A stretch of DNA of 64,000 nucleotides from Arbacia lixula (lineage: Eukaryota > Echinodermata > Echinoidea > Arbacioida > Arbaciidae), in the NCBI GenBank assembly GCA_963669155.1, contig OZ022585.1, positions 10,767,378 through 10,831,377 on the forward strand, written 5' to 3'. The notes beneath the pieces are model-generated. The model did no database searches. It was not told the origin of the DNA and saw only the letters and a list, made by a program, of their open reading frames with translations. Position 1 is the stretch's first letter. The number at the start of each line of letters is the position of its first letter. Positions 59,104 through 64,000 of the stretch are shown here, piece after piece. Both the position numbers and the translations under genes were made by a program.

Positions 59104-60848
59104 CTCTCTCTCTCTCTTTGGACTCCTGAGAAATTTAAAAAAGGGGTTATCAAATATTACATTGAGCAGTGTTCCGGATTTAGGGGGTCTATAAGGCATG
59201 AAAAGCCCGCGAAAAGCGCGCGAAAGGGGGGATGAGAAATGTTGGCAGACCTGAAATAGGGAGGGGTGCTTTCAAAGGGAGGGAACGATCTTTTTAAACA
59301 ATTAATTTTGAATGAAGGATGGTAGCTGTTACATCAAACCCACACGCGCGGAGTTCTGCATCGTACGTTTATTGTCTCTGTTTTGGTAAGAAGCTCAATT
59401 TTATGAAGAAACTTAACATTGAAAAGGGATCATTTTGGAAAAAAAAACATTTCTTTTATCTATTCCTCATCCTTCTGATTCGAAGTCAGAAGATTGGGGG
59501 TTTGTGTCCCTTCGTGGTCGCCAGATACCGCGGTTTTGAAGAGGAACAAATGTGTTTTTTCGCTCACGATGGATTTACGTGTTTGTTTTTTTTGTGGTAA
59601 ACTTTTTAACAATGTTGCTTTGATTAAAATTTTCCACGTCTTTATCTATGTATGCACCTTTGATGCACCCTTACCATAGAGCAGCACATATAGTGTTGAT
59701 CTCCCAGTGGATGATGTCATTACACAGTAACTCTTTACATGTCAAACATTAAATGGAAAGTCCATCCTGAAGTTAAGTTGATTTTAGAAAAGCAAAAACA
59801 TGAAAGAAACATATAAGTGAATTAAGGTTTGATGGAATCCGTCAAAGGATAAGAAAGTTATGACATTATAAAATGTTAATTTTGTGGCGTCACGTGCGAG
59901 GTACTCTCCCCTATATTGTGTGCGTGCTGTATGATTCCATAAATTGCTCTTTTTCTGTATCTGATGAATATTTTTTTTTTCATAGAGGCATGTGTGTAAA
60001 AATGTGTTTCTAACGATGTATTAAATGCATAGGTAAAATTATGCATTACCTTTTGAGAAAATCGACATTTTCAAACATGAGTGTGTTATAGAACATCTCG
60101 CACGTGACGTCACAAAATCAGAACTTTAAAAAATCATATAATTTGTTATGCTTTTGACGGATTTTCATCAAACCTTCACCAATATGTTGCTTTCATGTTT
60201 CTTCTTCTATTAAAATCAACTTTATTTCAGGGTGAAGCATCCCTTTAATTTCAAGGTGAACTAGCCCTTCAATTGTTGCATATTCGAGCGAGGGAGTCCA
60301 CGTAACTCTTACAGAGTGGCACCTTATGTGGCAAAACGGGGTTAAAAATACCCCTTCCCTCTCCGTGATTCATTAGACCCAAACAATACCCGCTTTACGT
60401 TTGTGGCGTTGACCGCTCTAATTATAGCCCAGTGCATGAGGTGTGGATGACGATCATCTAGCCCAGCGGTCACCGGACATGAGTGGTCACTCCGCTTACG
60501 TCCAGCCACTGACCAATCGTTCACACCACCCCTCCACAGGGTGTTACCGCCAGCTAGTTTCGCTGCCGCATAGTCCTCAACGGTGTCTCCACCCCCCCCC
60601 CCCCACCCCTCCCACAACTCCTCGCCTTTATTTGCTGTACTTCATTTCGCTTTACACACTTCTAATAACACAATCTTTATCAAACCTTTTTACGACAGGT
60701 AAACTAAAGCAAATTCGAACTTCACCAGAAATCATAACCCTAATCCGATTAATCCTCACCCATAACCATATAGGAAATGGGAACTCGACGGGAAAATGGG
60801 AGTTTGACCAAATAGCAACGCCCCCCTTCCACACATTAACACATATAT

Positions 60849-60902
<54 letters not shown>

Positions 60903-63125
60903 ATTGTCTATATATACTTCTTGGTCATACCAAGAATGCAGAAATGGATTTCCATTGCTTTAAACGAGGTTTGGTTCCGCCACTCAATATTCATGACTGA
61001 CAGCTAGCTGCTCTTAACAATATGATGCATAAGCGATTTTGTTGATATATGTACGTCAATTCCCAGTAAAAATAATCCAGAGAATCGGCAGTTCCAGACA
61101 TGCGATATCAAAGAGAAACTCTTTGTAAATCATTCTTTTGTGACTAGAAGAGTACAATGAATCTGCATTTCATTAAAGGGATAATCCTCCTTGAAATTAA
61201 GTTGGTTTTGTTAAAAGCAGAAACATGAAAGAAACATATTAGTGAAGGACGAAAATCGGTCACAGGAAAAGAAAGTTCCTAGATTTTGTGACGTCACGTG
61301 CGAGGTGCTCTTCAAAATGTCTCGTACATTTCTTTTTAATGTCATTTTTTAAAGGATATTTACCATACCATGTGCGTTTGATATATGTTTAGACACATGC
61401 TTTTACACACATACCGCTATGGAAATGATGTATTCCTTAATCAAAAAATAGAAAAAAGACAATTTATGGCAACATATATTTTTCTTGTCTGTTGAATAAT
61501 TTTTGGCAACCCTTCACTCATGTTTGTTTTATCGTTCTGCTCTTCTTAAAACCAACTAAAATTTTAGGGTGGACTATCCCTTTAAATGCTTGATGTACTC
61601 AATGTAATTTCACCATCTTTGCTCATCACACAATAAAGCCACTTTGGCATGTTGTGATGATGTATTTCAACGTTCACCTTGCTCCCTGGTTTATCTATTC
61701 CACCTTTGTTTCAATATGTACTGACATGTTGAAGCAAACTGACCTACGACGTCCCCATGGCAACATTACATGCAAGCAACACCGCTGGGTCATTGGGCAC
61801 GCATGGTCAGTTTGGCCGGATTCAATTCCCAAACTGACCGATGGCTCCATTGGAGACGTATGCCTCCAGCACGTAGTAGGTGTCCGGTAGTAACATTTGT
61901 TTTGTTCAGAGCGTGGAATGAATGGACTCTCAAAATGGCACATGGGTTTCATTTGTGAAATCCACTCTGAGAGAAATACGCGAAATGCACTCGATTTTCC
62001 ATATAAAAAAAAACATTAAAGGAAAAACATATTTCTTGTTTTCAAAATATGACAACAAGATGTCATTATCGTGTCTTGATCCGTGAATTAGAAATATCTT
62101 GCATGGTTGAGTCGCTGCCCGGTAATCAGTAGATTGGAGGTTCAAATCGTTCTGGTTCCAAGATTTTTTCTGACTTGTTTTTTTTTTCATTCCTTTACAG
62201 GGTGGAGAACGCTATCCTTATTTCTACTGGGTTTATGCCTAAAATTTCTTTAAGATGACATCACCTTTTAAGCAATTTCTCGGCATTTTAGTATGTACTC
62301 GAATAATAATGTTTTATCATCACCATTATAACCAGCACTGTGTTTGAATGATGTATTTTATCGATGATTTCCTTCTACTTTGAAATGATCTTTTTGTCTG
62401 TCAGAGCGTTAGAATTAAAAGAAATGTAGCAATGTGGGTATGAAGGGAGGGGTGTGTGTGTGTGTGTGGGGGTGGGGGGTGGGGGGGGGGGGGGGGCTTG
62501 GGAGCGGTGGTACCCGTAGTACTCCATACGTGCTAACAAGGTATCTATGGGGGAGGCAGGGTTAGCGTACTCAGTCCTGCTCTACTCAATCCTGGAAGAC
62601 GAAATGGGAATGAGTAGAAGAACACATAAGAAAGAAGCAGAAAAAAGTAAAGAAGAAGGAAAATAACAATATTCGGAGAAATAAAGAAGTACATGAGAAC
62701 AAATGAAAATGATAAAGAAATATATAATGGATCAAGAACGAAACGAGAATAAAATTTGATTTACACTCGAGATAACAGTCGCAATGAAATGAAAATTCTG
62801 AATAAAAGATTTTGATTTGTATTTTTCGAAAGGTTGCAATCAAAGTCATCGATAAGAAGGCGGCAAGAAACGACCCGTATCTCCATAAGAACATCCGGCG
62901 GGAGGCGGGGCTTCTACAACTCCTAGGCCACGCCCACATCGTTCGTCTTCTGGAAGTCATGGAAACGGATAACAACTTGTACATGGTGCAGGAGCTGTGC
63001 GAGGGCGGGGCCTTGTTGGAGAAGGTGTGCGAAAAGGGTGGGCTGGAGGAGGGCGTGGCCAGACGCTATGTCAGGCAAATGGTGTCCGCGGTGTATCACA
63101 TGCACCAGATGGGCGTTATTCATAG
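56786..63125 (+). CDS. HUNK: HUNK-like Ser/Thr kinase, 5' part (2 exons; continues off the right edge)
   Basis: Exons 56786-57187 and 62833-63125 join in phase. The sequence KRVGPYLLGRTIGEGSFAKV (104-123), GEKVAIKVIDKKA, NIRREAGLL, the hinge MVQELCEGG and ARRYVRQMVSAV closely follow vertebrate HUNK, an AMPK-related/SNF1-family kinase. Visible functional residues are the Gly loop GEGSFA (116-121), the VAIK lysine (138), the alpha-C Glu (158) and the start of the catalytic loop VIH-R. The HRD Asp and all later motifs are outside the window. In mammals HUNK is a neu-associated kinase; nothing here tells its role in this animal. A related SNF1-type kinase (SNRK, MELK) fits less well than HUNK because of the KVIDKK and EGSFAKV context. 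Confidence 0.88.
57188..58220 (+). other. HUNK-like gene, start of intron 1
   Basis: AT-rich, with a CCCACCCA-type tract at 57740-57845. No additional exon is recognised. Confidence 0.4.
58221..58723. mobile_element. TTAA-type palindromic MITE, family C copy 2
   Basis: TTAA at 58221 and 58720, then AGGGGAAGTTCACTCTG and its complement. The arms run far inward (ACATATGAGTGAAGGTTTGA and complement). GTGACGTCAC is present in both arms at 58354 and 58581. TTAA targets are typical of piggyBac-type transposons. Confidence 0.75.
58903..58925. repeat. Poly-C tract
   Basis: 23 consecutive C in intron 1 of the HUNK-like gene. Confidence 0.9.
59058..59120. repeat. (TC)n microsatellite
   Basis: CT run with a single interruption at about 59101. 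Confidence 0.9.
59749..60248. mobile_element. TTAA-type palindromic MITE, family C copy 3
   Basis: TTAA at 59749 and 60245, long complementary arms. GTGACGTCAC is kept in the right arm (60104); the left arm has GTGGCGTCAC. Confidence 0.72.
60852..60901. repeat. (CA)n microsatellite
   Basis: Uninterrupted CA run in intron 1 of the HUNK-like gene. Confidence 0.92.
61173..61585. mobile_element. TTAA-type palindromic MITE, family C copy 4
   Basis: TTAA at 61173 and 61582 with AAAGGGATAATCCTCC and a complementary end. The left arm has GTGACGTCACGTG (61288-61300). The right arm is shorter than in the other copies. Confidence 0.7.
61586..62832 (+). other. HUNK-like gene, end of intron 1
   Basis: No exon recognised before 62833. 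A G-rich run lies at about 62468-62497. Confidence 0.4.
62833..63125 (+). CDS. HUNK: HUNK-like kinase, second exon
   Basis: Acceptor TTCGAAAG at 62832 and donor CATAG|GTAGGT at 63126, phase 0 in and phase 2 out. It encodes VAIKVIDKKAARND through QMGVIH and two bases of an Arg codon. The next exon, beyond the window edge or after 64000, should begin with one base and then the DLKIEN motif. Confidence 0.9.
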
Positions 63126-64000
63126 GTAGGTCTATATATATACCTCAGACATCGCCTTAACGGCAGAATTAACTCTAGAACTGTAGAATACTGCTGTATT
63201 CAATGAATGTGTACTGTTGCAAAAAACGCAATGGAACATATAAAGAGTAGGGATAACCCCGTTACGTGCAAAGTAAAAATACTTCTACCATGTGATTCGT
63301 GTGCATTATCCTAGCCTAGGTACTAGGCTGTGAGGTGCATGGACACCTATGTCTGGTAACACAGACTACGCCCTAATGACGTCATAGCTCCTCTGGCTTT
63401 TTCCCTCTTCCCCTCGCTGGATCGAGGATGGGACAATACAAAAAAGCATTTCAAACATGCCGGACTTGGTGCTACATCACATAAATAGCATGTGAAGAAA
63501 GAAAAGAAAACAATGCGATATTATGCACGTAACATCGAACATGGAACACGAGCAAATTGTATTGTTTAAACGGACGATTGCTTAAAAATGCTACATTAGC
63601 GTCGGCATAGGGTTAACTCAGTGATCGCTTCTATTGCATTTGTGTACGAAGATCCCATATATGAGAATATGACACATGCGGAGTTCAAAGCAGAATGACC
63701 ACACGACTCCTCGTTGTTACCATGTATAGCTTCAATCTAATTACAATGTTGTATAGTTTACTAATACATGTAAATACTAATTAGAAAATAGTAAAAACTT
63801 TCGGTGATACCATGTGGTTGTATTCTTTTGGATAATTGACCCACTTATGGGATTTTTGAAAGAAACCTATAGTTGATGCTAAATATGTTACTCATTGTGG
63901 ATATCACTAGCAAACCTATAGTAGGTTGCAAAACCTACTATTATTTCTCCACACTTTGCCTTTCTTACTTCTTTTCTCTGTATGACTACTTTGTGACTAG
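63126..64000 (+). other. HUNK-like gene, intron 2 (to window edge)
   Basis: Contains a half copy of the AGCCTAGT foldback family (63314-63400) and, in reverse orientation, a repeat related to 36944-37100 (63775-63870). The next exon is not inside the window. Confidence 0.5.

Noticed and set aside
62104..62160. tRNA-like sequence with a GGTTCAAATC B-box
   Set aside because: No cloverleaf can be drawn with paired acceptor and anticodon stems. At best it is a decayed tRNA-derived SINE; a similar B-box at about 48932 is equally unsupported.
24161..63125. The pseudokinase and HUNK-like genes as tandem duplicates
   Set aside because: The kinase domains share only fold-level motifs and their intron positions differ; nothing suggests a recent common origin.

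Overview
This 64 kb window is eukaryotic nuclear DNA, almost certainly from a marine deuterostome and most probably a sea urchin or other echinoderm. Genes are split by introns with GT/AG junctions, coding density is low, and the introns are full of short palindromic transposons, microsatellites and non-LTR retrotransposon fragments. The echinoderm call is inference from repeat style and protein divergence; no species can be named.

All three genes that can be supported lie on the + strand. (1) 1856-4974: three exons of a CCDC181 orthologue, a microtubule-binding ciliary/flagellar coiled-coil protein. An upstream exon may lie outside the window. (2) 24161-46187: a 13-exon gene whose splice phases all fit, giving a predicted 845-residue protein. 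It has an acidic, Ser-rich N-terminal half, a TAZ-type zinc finger (about 405-482) and a C-terminal protein-kinase-like domain that has lost the HRD aspartate, the following Asn and the DFG aspartate. I do not recognise this architecture as a named family; it is the main candidate for something undescribed. (3) 56786 to beyond the right edge: the first two visible exons of a HUNK-like Ser/Thr kinase, ending at the His-Arg of the catalytic loop.

Between and inside the genes the window holds: a Helentron/pearl-like element with hairpin ends, a GTCC microsatellite and about 160-bp core repeats rich in AGGTCA half-sites (one full copy at 331-1791, another at 33577-34702, fragments at 30048 and 44685); four TTAA-flanked palindromic MITEs, three of which carry perfect GTGACGTCAC sites and lie in HUNK intron 1; about ten other inverted-repeat elements; degraded non-LTR reverse transcriptases at 14582-16075, 36340-36660 and 37972-38735, all on the minus strand; more than 2.4 kb of TATC-type arrays in intron 2 of the pseudokinase gene, one of them split by a 225-bp MITE; a purine-rich satellite (21060-21750); and a 64-bp minisatellite (31959-32282).

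There is no sign that the three genes form a functional cluster. They are separate eukaryotic transcription units with about 20 kb and 10 kb of repeat-rich DNA between them. No tRNA, rRNA, CRISPR array or bacterial-type element was found.
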